A DNA stretch of 64,000 nucleotides, taken from assembly GCA_030686995.1 (NCBI GenBank), contig CM060697.1, positions 42,379,015 to 42,443,014 of the forward strand. The letters run 5' to 3'. The DNA comes from Artemisia argyi. Lineage: Eukaryota; Streptophyta; Magnoliopsida; Asterales; Asteraceae. This document shows positions 32,283-44,584 of the stretch, piece after piece (position 1 is the first letter of the stretch; every line of letters begins with the position of its first letter). The position numbers and the translations under genes were made by a program. Below the pieces are notes generated by a model, which did not search any database, was not told where the DNA came from, and saw only the letters and a program-made list of their open reading frames with translations.

Positions 32283-35043
32283 GAAGAGAAGGAGCAGAGG
32301 AAAAATCACTTTGGGATAGCCTTAGTCACGTAGTATAATTAATCTTTAATGCTTTCTTTAAATTAATGTAATTTACAGTTTTAATTAGTGTAATGATCCT
32401 CAAATTAGTGTAATGGAACTTCATTTACAGTTTAATTCAAGTTATCTTTCTGTTTCAAGTTTTTACTTGATTATCTTTAAATTTCAAAGTCATTTAAATT
32501 TCTTGTTGATTAGTGTTGTTTATTGGACTCTTATAAGTCATATAAGCTCCTGAAAAAAGCTTTAAAGCTTTTAGAAACCTTAATTCAGCTTTAGTCTTTT
32601 AAAATCAAAAATCACTAAAAAATTCTAGAAAATCATTGAAAAATCAAAAAGCTATGTATTCATGGTGTACAAGCTTGGAGCAGGGTAAATTCTTGATGGC
32701 CTTTTGGTTTAGTGCTTCATGGGAAGCTTTAGGTAGTAAGTAATCCTTGGTTCTTGTAGTTTTCAGCTTGTTACACCTTGTAAGCCATTTTTACAATTTT
32801 TGCATTTTATTGCTTAAGTTATCTATCTGCTTTGATCTTTCTGTTTTCATGTTTATTTGTTATTAGTTAATGATTATATAGCTTAATCTAGGTTGTTCAT
32901 GTTTTGGATTTGATTGTAGCTTGAAATGGCATTTTGACTGTTATTTTCATAATTTTTGAGAATCATAGGTATAGACTTGTGTGACTCCTTGTGTATGCTG
33001 AAAAATGTCCAATTTGACATCTTGGGTCCTCTGGATTTGATGGATTAAGTTTATACAGTTATATGCAATGATAAGCTCAAATTAGTCCAATTTAAAGGTT
33101 GTTTGGATTTGATAGATGAATTGAGTTAGAGGCCATGTATTGTGTTGTTCTTGTTTGATATATGCTATATATGACTTAAATGACTCGGGGAAACCTTAAC
33201 CAAAGGATGTAGCATGGTAGAAAGTCAATTTGACACTTGACTGTCTCGTTATGAGCATTCTGAGGTTGTCTTAACCTAAAACCTTGCATATGTGTTTAAT
33301 TATTGTTAATATTTGTTAGTTTCATGTTCTTATAACTTAATATGTCTTATTTAGTCATTAAATTCAGATCAAAGTTGATCAAAGTCAACTTTGATCATAA
33401 AATAAAAAAGTCAAAATTCAGCTTTGGTAGTTTTTGAATAAACTTTAGAATTTTGTGTAGGGCTTAATATTAAATTTCATAACTTGTGCTTATAGTATGT
33501 TTTAGTTTAGCTGCTTACCTTTCTGTATGATTTTTGTTAATTTTTAGTTTAGCTGTTTCATAGCTTAAAGTAGTGCTTAAAGTTGCTTATTTTTGCCCTG
33601 TGCACAAGTTTGTCTGTCAAGTTCATGAGCTTGCATAAGCCTCATGACTTGACCAAACTTGGTGCACTTGGCTTATTTGTGTTGCCTTTGTGGCATGTTT
33701 GTTATGTGTAAGCTTATTTTCCTGTTTGTATCTTATCTAGATAGCTTATCAACCCCACCTTTTTGTTCACCTTACTCCCTTCACTGAAGCAAACAGTGAA
33801 GGTGAGTACTATATCCTAAGCTCATAAAAAGCTCCTCACTGAGCTTAAGCTTGTGGTATTTGGCTTTTTACAAAGCTCAACTACCCATCTCAATAAGTCA
33901 GTGCTAGTTGAGCTATTATTAGCTTATTTGATAAGTCTAATTAGAACTTGTTGTTTGCCCATTCACAAAATATCCCTGTGCATTCAGTGGTATTACACCA
34001 TTTCCACAAGCTCTAGTAAGCTCATTAGTGATCATTAGCTTGTGTAATTTAGCTTTTTGAGAAGCTCTACTACCCAACTATATGAACCTTTGCCTAATAT
34101 TCACTTTGTAGCTCATTTAATAGGGCTGCAATAAGCTTTAACCTACCACCAAGTTGAAAAGTGTACTGATGACTCAGTATACTTACCCAAACTCACATAA
34201 CTTCATAAGCTTTAAAAAAGCTATCTAGTTTGACCCAGCTGGTGAATTTTAGTTCCATGTGGAGCTTGTCTACTAGCTTATAAGTTTCAACTTTAAAATC
34301 CCATCTTGCAGCTTATTCAATAGGGCTGCAAGTGGCTTTTTGTGTGCCCCATGCATATCAAACATTGAGCAATCAGTGTTTTGATGGCTTTTTCAATGGC
34401 TTCTCAAAAGCTCAGCTGTGGACCCCACAGCTTAAGCTTTAGCTTTTTGGAAAGCTCACCAACACTTCTTGCTAACTCAATATTAACTTTGGCTTTTGAA
34501 GCTTATTTAATAAGCTTAAATGGCCATTGCAAATGACTGCAGGGGTGTTTGGATCTGCAGTGCACTGGAAGTGCTTATTTGCTTGTTTCAAGCTTATTTG
34601 CCAATTCCAGTGCACAAGCTTGTATATTCTTATCCATTAAACTTGTACAAATTTATCTTTCCTTTTATTTTACCTTTTCAAGCTTGTTAAGAGCTTATGG
34701 ATCCACTGTGAGCTTATTGCTTAACTGAATGATCCATAAGCACTTAAACTGCTTATTTTCTTTGTCTATAAACTTCCATTTTCTTTATACTTGTATAATA
34801 ATAATATATATATTAGTCCAGAAAAGAGAAAAACCAAAAAGAAGCTTTAATACTAGTGATAGCTTCTATTTAAGAAGTTTTAAGCTTAAAAAGCCAACTG
34901 AGGTGGAAATAAGCTCACACAGAGCTTATTCCCAAGTTTTGTAAAAGTTGTCTTTGTTAAAGTTTCATATTATAGCTTATTATAAAGTTTTGCAAAAAGA
35001 AAAATCCAAAAATAAAATAAATGAAAAATAAAATAAAAGTGCA

Positions 35044-35139
35044 AAAAGGTTGTGTATGGGATTCGAACCTAGGTTCCCTTGGTGACAAGTTCACTGCATA
35101 ACCCACCTAGGCTAGCTCACTTCTCAGTTATCATTTGCA
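35044..35139 (-). repeat. tRNA-like, SINE-type segment inside the right LTR
   Basis: Same as 28550-28645: A box at 35114-35103 and B box at 35069-35059 on the minus strand, both unchanged. Confidence 0.6.
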
Positions 35140-36146
35140 CATTTTTATTCTTATAGTAGCAAACAGCTTAGCTTATTCAAATAAGCTTATACGAGCTGTT
35201 TGGCTTATTACAGCTTATCTAGATAAGCTATGAGCTTCATAATTTTTTCCCAGCTTCCTCATTAGTAAATAGACTTTCTGTAATTTTTTCACATTTTTTA
35301 GTGTTCATACGTATTTATTATAATTAATAATAGTATTAGTAAATAAATAATAGTAAATAAATTATAATAAATAGAATAATTATATAATAAATATAATTTT
35401 TGTTTCAGAAATTCTTTTATATTATTTTAAACTTTTCTAAATTTTTATTTTATTAATTTAGGTTTATTTTAGATTTTCTTTATATTTAGTTAATTATTAA
35501 ATAGTAAATAATTAATAATAAATACATAAATAGTGTAATAAATATATTTTCAGTTTTAAAATTCATTTTATAGTATTTTAGATTTTTCTAAGTTTTAATT
35601 TTATTTTTCTAAGCATTTTTTAGATTTTCTTTATATTTAGGTAATTATTAAATAGTAAATAATAGTTTTTATTTAATAGTAAATACGTATATACTTGTAT
35701 AAATAATTTTAATTTTCTAATAATTTTCTTATTCTTTTAGGATTCCAACAATATAATTTTCACATTTGTAGGAGTTGTATTTGACGGTATTCACTTTTTA
35801 TTTTGGTACGTGGACGTTTATTTAAACGTAAACGTACGCGTTTTACATGTTAGGGTTTCTGATTGTACGTTTTTACTGAAATAGCTGTGACAAGAGCTAT
35901 TTACTATTCACATTCCTAGTGTTAGTCAGTCAGATTCCTGTTTTTATATTTAATTTCACCTAGACACAGATTCATTGTATTACAGATTTCACACCTCGTT
36001 GGGACTTAATGACCTAGGAATATTCTATACTCCTCGTTCATAATTGCTTTTCCTCCCGGGCTGTCCAGGGCCTTTGTTACGGTTGACCGTTCACAAGTGG
36101 TTGGCTTGTGTGATAAAACCTGGTTGGTTTGGGAGGAATCAGATAC

Positions 36147-37130
36147 CATAATCCTAAGTGTATAGTGCCTTTAATGTATCGGAAGATACGCTTAACCACT
36201 TCTAGGTGAGAGGTTTTGGGATCCTCTTGAAAGCGGGCACAAAGGCAAACACTAAACATGATATCGGGTCTACTTGCCGTTAAGTATAGTAAACTACCTA
36301 TCATTCCTATATAGTTAGTATTATCCACGGACTCACCTTCATCATCTTTTGTGAGCTTCACTTCCGTAGATATGGGAGTTTTCATGGGTTTTGAGTCTTC
36401 TAGGCCAATTTTCTTAAGAATTTCCTTAATGTACTTAGATTGGTTAAAGAATATACCATCTTCTAATTGTTTTATTTGTAATCCTAGGAAAATGTTTAGT
36501 TCACCCATCATACTCATTTCGAACTCATCATGCATGATTTTGGCAAATTCATCAAACATTTCTTGTCAAGTCGATCCTAATATAATGTCGTCTACATATA
36601 TTTGAACGATGATGAGATTTGGGTCTTTCTTTTTAGTGAAAAGAGTGTTATCTACCATTCCCATGGAATAATCATGTTTAATAAGATAAGCTTTTAATCG
36701 ATCATACCAAGCCTTAGGAGCTTGTTTGAGTCCATATAAAGCTTTCTTTAGTTTGTAAACATAATCAGGTTTTGCGAAGTCAATGAATCCTAGAGGTTGT
36801 GCCACATAAACCTCCTCGTTGGTAAAACCATTGAGGAATGCACTTTTCACGTCCATTTGGAATAACTTAAAGTCTAGGGCGCATGCATAGGCAAGTAATA
36901 TTCTAATAGATTCTAGTCTAGCTACGGGGGCATAAGTTTCGTCCTAATCAGTTCCTACTTTTGATTATAACCTTAGGCAACTAACCTAGCTTTGTTCCTA
37001 GTTACTATTCCATTTTCATCTAACTTATTCCTATATACCCACTTACTTCCTATGATGGTCATGTTCATTGGATTTGGGACTAATTCCCAAACATCGTTAG
37101 CCTTAAATTAATTTAATTCTTCTTGCATAG
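36147..37130 (-). pseudogene. Reverse transcriptase of pol, element 3
   Basis: On the minus strand: WVYRNKLDENG near 37005, [19 protein letters not shown] at 36598-36587, [16 protein letters not shown] and [15 protein letters not shown], ending at the element A border. A TGA at 36566-36568 just after YVDD and frame damage near 36940-36960 inactivate it. Element A cuts the RT/RNase H junction. Confidence 0.88.
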
Positions 37131-37137
37131 CCATAAC

Positions 37138-38351
37138 CTAACTTTCACCCTTTACTGCTTCATTAATATTCTTAGGTTCTATTGCTGAGAGAAAACAAAA
37201 GAAGTTATTTTTATCTTGTGCTTGTGACCTAAGGGTTCTTTGATTAAGACTTCCTATTATGTTATCTAATGGATGTGATTTAAATTCCTTAACATTTACG
37301 ACTTCGTTATCTTCTAAGTCTATAATTTCATTATCATTTCCTAGGGGTTTTGTTTTACTAACCTCAATAGCTTCATCTTCGACTAAGTCATCATCTTCTA
37401 AAGGTAATGTTTTAGGAGGTGGTGGTGTTTCATCAAATGTTACATTTAATGATTCTTCTACTTTCATAGTGTGTTTGTTAAGCATTATATATGCTTTACT
37501 ATTTTGCGAGTAACCTAAAAATATTCCTTCGTATGATTTTGGGTCGAACTTAGTAAGGTAATCCTTAGTGTTTAAAATATAACATTTACTTCCGAATACC
37601 CTAAAGTAGTTTAAGTTAGGTTTTCTACCTCTTAGCACTCATAAGGAGTTTTTCCTAAAATTCTCCTAATTGATACTCTATTAATTATGTATATTGATGT
37701 ATCTACAGCGTGACACCAAAATTTTTGTGGGATGGATTGTTCATTTAACATTGTTCTACTCATTTCTTGTAGTGACCTATTCTTTCTGTCTACTACGCCA
37801 TTTGATTGAGGAGTACGAGGAGCGGAGAAATTGTGAGATATTCCATTTAAATCACAATATTTTCCGAATTGTACTTCGTTATCAGATTCCCTACCATGGT
37901 CCGTCCTAATAGATACTATAGTGCATCCTAATTTGTTTTGAATCATTTTACTAAATATTTCAAAATTTTCAAAGGCTTGGGTTTTGTCACTTAAAAATCT
38001 AGTCCACGTGTATCGTGAATACTCGTCTACTATTACTAAGGTATAATGGTTTCCTCCATAGCTCCGCACAGCGGATGGACCAAGTAGATCCATATGTAAT
38101 AATTCTAGGCACCTAGTAGTGGATACTATATTCTTAGCTTTGTGACTTGCATGAGCTTGTTTTTCAATTTCACAAGCATCAGAAAAGTGTTTGTCATATC
38201 TTAGGTTAGGCAAGTTTCTAACTAATTCTTTAGAGGCTAAAGATTGTATTTGTTGCGTGTTTTCATGTCCTAATCTCCTATGCCACAAAGTGGATTTTTC
38301 GTCTAGGGTTGCTAGGCATATCCTATCTTCCGGTTTGTTTCCTAGTTTCAT
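37138..38351 (-). pseudogene. GAG-pre-integrase and integrase of pol, element 3
   Basis: From LWHRRLGHENTQQ through HMDLLGPSAV, RTDHGRES and GVVDRKNRS to FLGYSQNSKAY. The catalytic glutamate position reads Asp (GVVDRKN against GVVERKN in element 1), and one zinc cysteine is changed (HFSDACEIEKQ). There is a frameshift near 37630 and a stop at 37138, so the integrase is inactive. Confidence 0.87.
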
Positions 38352-39398
38352 AGCATATATGCCTCATTTCCTAGTTCCTCTACCTATGACCTTTCCATTC
38401 TTAACTATTTCGCTATCCCTATCGGTAAAGGTAACCCTGCATTTATTATCGCATATCTGGCCTATACTAAGTAAGTTATATGTTAAATTATCTACATGCT
38501 CAATATTTTCAATAGTAAGTGAGTCTTGAGAGATCGTACCTTTGCCAATGATTTTTCCACGCAAGTCACTACCAAAAATAACGTTACCTCCATTGTATGC
38601 CTTATATGTAGAAAATAGCTTGCGGTTCCCCGTCATGTGGCTTGAACATCCGCTATCCTTAATCCATTCGTCGGGCTCTAAGTCTATTCCTAAGCATATT
38701 TCATCTATCGCTTTGGCTACAAAACATTTTTCGTCTCTTAGTTTTTCCACTTCTTTTTTGTCACTATCACTCCATGTTCCACTAACGAAGGTGCCTTGAT
38801 TTTCGTAACCCGGTGGCTTTGAACATTCGCCAATGAGATGATTTGGACTTCCACATCTAAAGCACTTTCTTCTCCTGTAATTATCACTTTTATTTCTTTG
38901 AAATCTTCTTTCGCCTCGTGATTTTCTAGTAAAACTTTCTTGTTTCTTGAAAAATTTCTTAAATTCTCTTACGGCCATTGCATATTCTTCATCTTCACTT
39001 TCGTCACTTGAATCATCATCGTCATTAAGTTCCTTTTTGGCTTTTAGAGCAAGAGATTTGGTTTGTTCTTTCTTGACTTTGACCGTTTCCGAATCTCTTC
39101 TTATAATTTCTTCATGGACCATCAAGTTGCCAATAAGTTCATCAAGTGATAACGTCATCAAATTCTTCGATTCTTCAATTGCCGTGACCTGAGCTCGACA
39201 TTTTGGATGCAATGCCCTAAGAAATTTCTTAACACAATTCTTACTAGAAAAGGTCTCATCAAGTGCTTTTAAACTTGTGATAATAGTGTTAAATTTAGCA
39301 AAAGCATTATATATTGATTCCTCTTCCGGGATCGTAAATTGTTCATATTGTTGTACAAGAAGATCTATTTTATTGTTTTTGACTGGACTATTACCATA
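38352..39398 (-). pseudogene. gag and protease of element 3, N-terminus missing
   Basis: The frame runs from the truncation at 39398 through the capsid-like part, an acidic [13 protein letters not shown] run, the zinc knuckle [14 protein letters not shown] (38864-38823) and the protease DSGCSSHMTG to GQICDNKC. It ends near 38364. Similarity to element 1 gag ceases at 39398, inside codons equivalent to about 1620, which marks a deletion or rearrangement. Confidence 0.87.
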
Positions 39399-40116
<718 letters not shown>

Positions 40117-40120
<4 letters not shown>

Positions 40121-41153
40121 TAAACGTGGGGAGGTTGATGGGTGCCGACCACTGTAGCTGCTACAGTGGTTGCTACAGTAACTTTTTATTTTTTATTTTA
40201 TTATTTTTTAAGTATAAACGGTCGTTAGCTATTCAACGGCTGTTAACTAACGACCGTTATCTTTAACATTTTAAAAAAAAATTGTACGCACTTTGTCATT
40301 CATCTCAGTGGTTCATTGTAAATTTAGTCCTCACATAATTTACATAAATGGTCCTTCATGTTATACATCAGTTGTAAATTCAGTCCTATTTGTACAGTAT
40401 TAACAACCGTTAGTTATTTAACGGCTGTTAACTAACGCCCGTTACTTTAACATTTAAAAAAAAATTACGCACTTTTTCCTTCATCTCAACGGTTTATTGC
40501 AAATTTAATCATCACATAATTTACATAAATGGTCCTTCATGTTATAAATCAATTGCAAAGTCAGTCCCAGGTAACTAACTTCACGTTAAGTAGCTAACGG
40601 CAACAAAAGAATTCCGCAGCAACGCGCGGGTATCAACACTCGTATATACTAAATGTGGGGAGGTTGATGGGTGCCGACCACTGTAGCTGCTACAGTGGTT
40701 GCTACAGTAATTTTTTTTTAAGTGCTAATAGTCGTTAGCTATTTAACGGCTGTTAACTAACGACCGTTATCTTTAAAATTAAAAAAAATTTTGTACGCAC
40801 TTTGTCCTTCATCTCAGCGGTTCATCGTAAATTTAGTCCTCACATAATTTACATAAATGGTCCTTCATGTTATACATCAATCGCAAATTCAGTCCTATTT
40901 GTACAGTACTAACAGACGTTAGTTATTTAACGGCCGTTAATTAATGACTGTTAGTTTAACATTTAAAAAAAAATGTACGCACTTTGTCCTCCATCTCAGC
41001 GGTTCATTGCAAATTTAATCCTCACATAATTTACATAAATGGTCTTTCATGTTATACATCAATTGCAAAGTCAGTCCTAGGTAACTAACTTCACGTTAAG
41101 TAGCTAACGGCTACAAAAGAATTCCGCAGCAACGCGCGAGTACCAACACTCGT
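40117..41153 (+). mobile_element. Two tandem Helitron-like units, 529-base period
   Basis: Unit 1 (40117-40643) and unit 2 (40644-41153) both start TATACTAAAYGTGGGGAGG and end in a GC-rich CCGCAGCAACGCGCG box followed by CAACACTCGT. This resembles the hairpin plus CTRR end of Helitrons, though CTCG is not canonical. Each unit holds two ~185-base subrepeats around ACGGCTGTTAACTAACG and ATGGTCCTTCATGTTATA. No protein is encoded. Confidence 0.6.
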
Positions 41154-41280
41154 TAGTAGCTGAACTCAATAAATTTTAAACTTTGACACACATGTTATTT
41201 GAAAACACCCACTGTTACTATTAATCCAAAATAAAATCCATTAAACTTTATATATTAACACATCATCAGGTTTAATAATA

Positions 41281-41867
41281 GAGTAAACTGCAAAATACAT
41301 ACATTCAATACTTTACATCGTTGTCAAAAGCGTTCGACTATCAACATCACATCGTTAGCAAAACTTAAACATATTACATCTCTAGGGATGTTTTCAAATG
41401 CTTTTTCGTTATCTGCTAACATTGATCCCGTGAGGTGTTTTTCATCATTTGGTTTGTCACAACTACCATCATTCCCTTTTATTTGTCTACTTCACTTGAT
41501 CACTTCATTAATAACCTCCCAAAAATCGCAAAACATACGAATACAATTATGTTTAATCTAATAATTTGTTATTCGTATTTCATGGACTGATCAAATTTAA
41601 GGTTGGTGGTAGTTTGGACAAACAAAATGACAAAAAACTCCATATATGGGACATACATCAGTAGATAACGGGGAAAAATTGCATCGTTAGTTACTTAGTT
41701 TCCAAGGATGTAAAATATTTGATTTTTGCTAACGGAGGGATGTAGAGTTAAACTGTTTGAAAAAAAAATTCGCATTGTTAGTTTCTAAATGAAAACTCCA
41801 AATTTCGGACAATGATGTAAATTGTGAAAATTTGCAAACCAAAGAGGATGTATTTTGTAGTTTACTT
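41281..41867. mobile_element. Non-autonomous TIR element, ~587 bases
   Basis: GAGTAAACTGCAAAATACAT at the left end matches the reverse complement of the right end (GAAGTAAACTACAAAATACA) with few changes. The flanks TAATAATA and CAATAATA look like an imperfect 8-base target duplication, which would suit a MULE or hAT type. Confidence 0.5.
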
Positions 41868-41891
41868 CAATAATATAATAAATAGCTCTAT

Positions 41892-42191
41892 GTAAGGGCT
41901 TCTACAATGAGAGTTTTAAGAAAAAAAGAATCTAAAACACATGAAAAGCTTTATCTTTTGTTTTAACCATAATGGGATCTTATCTTACGTACATATGTTA
42001 TAAAGAGGTCTAAGATTTTGAACATGTCCATAATTTAATGCATATGAATTGGAGAACATATGACAAACATGTAAAAATCTTTATACACAGTGAAAAAAAG
42101 TTTATAACATCGAAAGCTTTGTGAGTTTATGATATAAGATGGTAGGACAAACTTATAAACCTTTTAAAGGTCCACCATTGTGGATGTTCTA
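41892..42191. mobile_element. hAT-like MITE, ~300 bases
   Basis: Flanked by exact 8-base duplications AGCTCTAT (41884-41891 and 42192-42199). Its ends form imperfect inverted repeats: TAAGGGCTTCTACAATG against TAGAACATCCACAATG read from the other end. Size and duplication length fit hAT MITEs. Confidence 0.65.
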
Positions 42192-42350
42192 AGCTCTATA
42201 TGTTTACTCATTTACAACATTTTATTGTTATCACTTTTTATTGGAAAATAGATTATTATTTTAAGCAATTTTGCAGCATCAAAATAAATATTTTACACAC
42301 GCTACAAGAAGCGGAGATTAAAACTTATGTGAAAATTTAAAGCAGTATTT

Positions 42351-42663
42351 GACCTGTAAAAAGTGGGCCTAACCCTTGGGGATGTGGTAATACATCTAAG
42401 AAATTATTCCATCGAACGTACTCCCCTCTGGATGCGGGAATAGCGGTATGGACTAAATGCCCTGTCCAAGCCAAGGAACTTACGCCGAAGAGTCCTGATA
42501 AATGATGATTGAGATGAGATTCTGCATTTTTGAACCACGAAATACTCGGTTTCCATTTCGGTTGTAGGTGTAACCAACCGCTATTAAAGATATGGCAGAA
42601 ATAAATAATAGAAAAAGAGCTCCAGTACAAAGATCTTCATTAGTTCGTAAACCGATTGTATAT
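42351..42663 (-). pseudogene. psaB: Plastid psaB fragment in nuclear DNA
   Basis: The minus strand encodes a stretch of the photosystem I P700 apoprotein A2: [51 protein letters not shown] and [20 protein letters not shown], ending at LFTGQ. One G is missing in the run just before TTGGTTACACC (about 42575), which shifts the frame between the two recognisable parts. Several residues differ from the usual protein. It is about 313 bases of a gene of over 2 kb, flanked by unrelated DNA, so it is a plastid-derived nuclear insert (NUPT) without function. Confidence 0.88.
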
Positions 42664-43321
42664 CTTAGAAAATAGTAAATTGCGGTGAGAAACCAGAGGA
42701 ACAAGTTAGGCAAGAGTATTAGCATCAATTCGTCACCGAGTTAAATGGCAGCAACGCCATAGATGGGGTACCTGCTAGGGCTAATAAAATGTGACAAAAT
42801 AAATGAGTAATAATGAAAACAAAAACGGGCTTAATGGGCCGATGTGTTGTAGACATAGGTATGTATGGGTTGCTTCTACAAAGTCTGTGTATCTTCTTGT
42901 CTAAAATACATGATATAAATAGTTGTCGTGTTATTTTAAATTTAGTTATGAGTTTTTCTTTTCAATCATATCCATTTACTAAAATCTTTATTTCTATTAT
43001 TGTTGAAAAAGTGTTTCTTTTATTAAATAACATCATAATTACTTAAAGTGCAACAATACTGTCAAGTTATTACTAATTTTCATAAGTATATTAAGTTTAT
43101 CACGTAACTATAGTAACCAATTTTAATTTTGTTCGATGTTTTTCGATAAATTGCCAGTTTAGACAGCGCCCGTTTAGACCGTTGTCAGAACCCGCCCGAC
43201 CGCCCATTTTGCCAGACAAAGAAAATTCATAAAACAATGTGTTCACCATGATCGGGTCTTGTTCCCTAACAAACACACACTTTAACCACTAAGCTACATG
43301 TGTCTTATTAGCTCATCTATA
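42664..43321. other. Unassigned stretch before the Helitron
   Basis: No gene recognised. The start (42664-42780) may belong to the same insertion event as the psaB fragment, but I cannot identify it. A weak tRNA A-box-like TAGCTTAGTGG reads on the minus strand near 43310-43300. Confidence 0.4.
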
Positions 43322-44083
43322 TCTATACTATATATAACGTAGGAATGAATCTATCTCCTCTTATTCTTAAAATTTAAGGGTAATTGCATATATACCTATT
43401 AAAACTTGCATATTTGCATATTTTCCCAAAACATGCTTAAACATTATTGTACATTATGCATTTAAAACTTGTATTTTGAGTAAAATGCAAATATTCAAGT
43501 TTCAATGGGTATATATGCAATTCCCCCTAAAATTAATACTTACAAGCCATAATGCTTATTGTACAATACACAAAGCACTATTAATGATTTTTTTCATCAA
43601 TCTTAATTTTAAGACATACAAGTCTTAAAGCTTAATGTACAAAACACAAAGCACTATTAATGTAGTCAATTAATTAACGGGTCAATAAATACAATTAATG
43701 TCGTTATTAAAACACCCTTACACAAGAAATACAAATTATCAAGCATATTGTACAACAATCTTAAACACGATTCCTGCATTAAATGTCACTAATACAAATA
43801 ATAAAACACATTATATAAATATTCAAGCCCGAACAGACACAGGCCAAACAGGCACAAGCCCGAATGGGCACGGGCCAAACGAGTTAATATTATACGAATC
43901 GCTTTAAAAAAGACACAAAAAGACGGAATAAATTCCTTAATCGTAACACCTCAATTAAATATATTATATGTTTTTCTTTAAAAACGATTGTAATGTTCTA
44001 CAATTGAGAGAAATTATGTATCTGTTAGTGCCATTTAACTTTTCAATAGGCAATACATGCCCATTTCAAAAAAAGAAAAAAAG

Positions 44084-44122
<39 letters not shown>

Positions 44123-44369
44123 GAGGGAAAAATATGCCCACATCGTTTACAAATTAGCCTATTTTTTTTTTCTTATTTTGTGCACAAATTGCCACCTCTA
44201 ATAATTATTATCACACTTGTATAATTGAAAACATTGTCATTAGTACATCACATGCAATTCTTGATATCAATAAATTTATTATAAAAAAAATAATATACTA
44301 AAATACATGATTTACCAAAAATAATTATTTCAGGGTACCCGCCGCTGCAATGCGCGGGTACCCTGCTAG
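43322..44369 (+). mobile_element. Non-autonomous Helitron, ~1.05 kb
   Basis: Starts TCTATACTATATATAA and ends CTAG. A perfect 10-base stem (GGGTACCCGC and GCGGGTACCC) lies just before the end, with TG between. It sits between A (43321) and T (44370), the Helitron target. All three end rules are met. It carries a foldback insert (43378-43527) and an A-rich tract (about 44069-44121). No Rep/helicase is encoded. Confidence 0.72.
43378..43527. repeat. Foldback MITE inside the Helitron
   Basis: Left arm GGGTAATTGCATATATACC... (43378-43421) pairs with the reverse complement of the right arm ...GGTATATATGCAATTCCCC (43485-43527) with few mismatches, leaving a loop of about 60 bases. Confidence 0.75.
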
Positions 44370-44532
44370 TGATATATAATATGAAAACTAATATAGATTT
44401 AAAGAGATTTACTATTCACTGAACTTAACACTATTTTAACATAACGGTCGAGGAATTTTCTTTATTTGATTGAATTTTTGTTAAAAAAATTATGCATTAA
44501 AAACTTGTATTTAGGTAAATATGTAAATACAC

Positions 44533-44536
<4 letters not shown>

Positions 44537-44584
<48 letters not shown>

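Larger units (their letters stand above)
24596..36141 (+). mobile_element. Element A: non-autonomous LTR retrotransposon with ~5 kb LTRs
   Basis: Two nearly identical LTRs (5051 and 5066 bases) enclose only 1429 bases. The primer site fits tRNA-Asp, as in Athila/Tat Ty3-gypsy elements, and GTGTGGGAGAT precedes the 3' LTR. GATAC duplications flank it. No gag, protease, RT or integrase frame exists anywhere in it, so movement would need proteins supplied in trans. Near-identical LTRs point to a recent insertion. It is related to element B. Confidence 0.92.
31076..36141 (+). repeat. Right LTR of element A
   Basis: Starts TGATAAGTG after GTGTGGGAGAT and ends GGAATCA, followed by the GATAC duplication. 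It is colinear with the left LTR with scattered substitutions and small indels. Confidence 0.93.
20601..39398 (-). mobile_element. Element 3: copia family 1 on the minus strand, truncated and split by element A
   Basis: Reading on the minus strand, gag starts abruptly at 39398. Integrase and RT follow to 36147, then element A intervenes (24596-36141). RNase H resumes at 24595, followed by the accessory ORF, polypurine tract and 3' LTR (21928-20601). All parts match element 1. The 5' LTR, primer site and gag start are missing. It is older than element A, which lies inside it with a GATAC duplication. Confidence 0.92.

Noticed and set aside
31697..32338. 213-codon proline-rich ORF in the right LTR of element A
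   Set aside because: The left LTR has the same region broken into two frames, and the TATA box (32275) lies inside it. Low-complexity composition explains the open frame.
43255..43312. Second tRNA-like segment on the minus strand
   Set aside because: Only an A-box-like match; no convincing B box.
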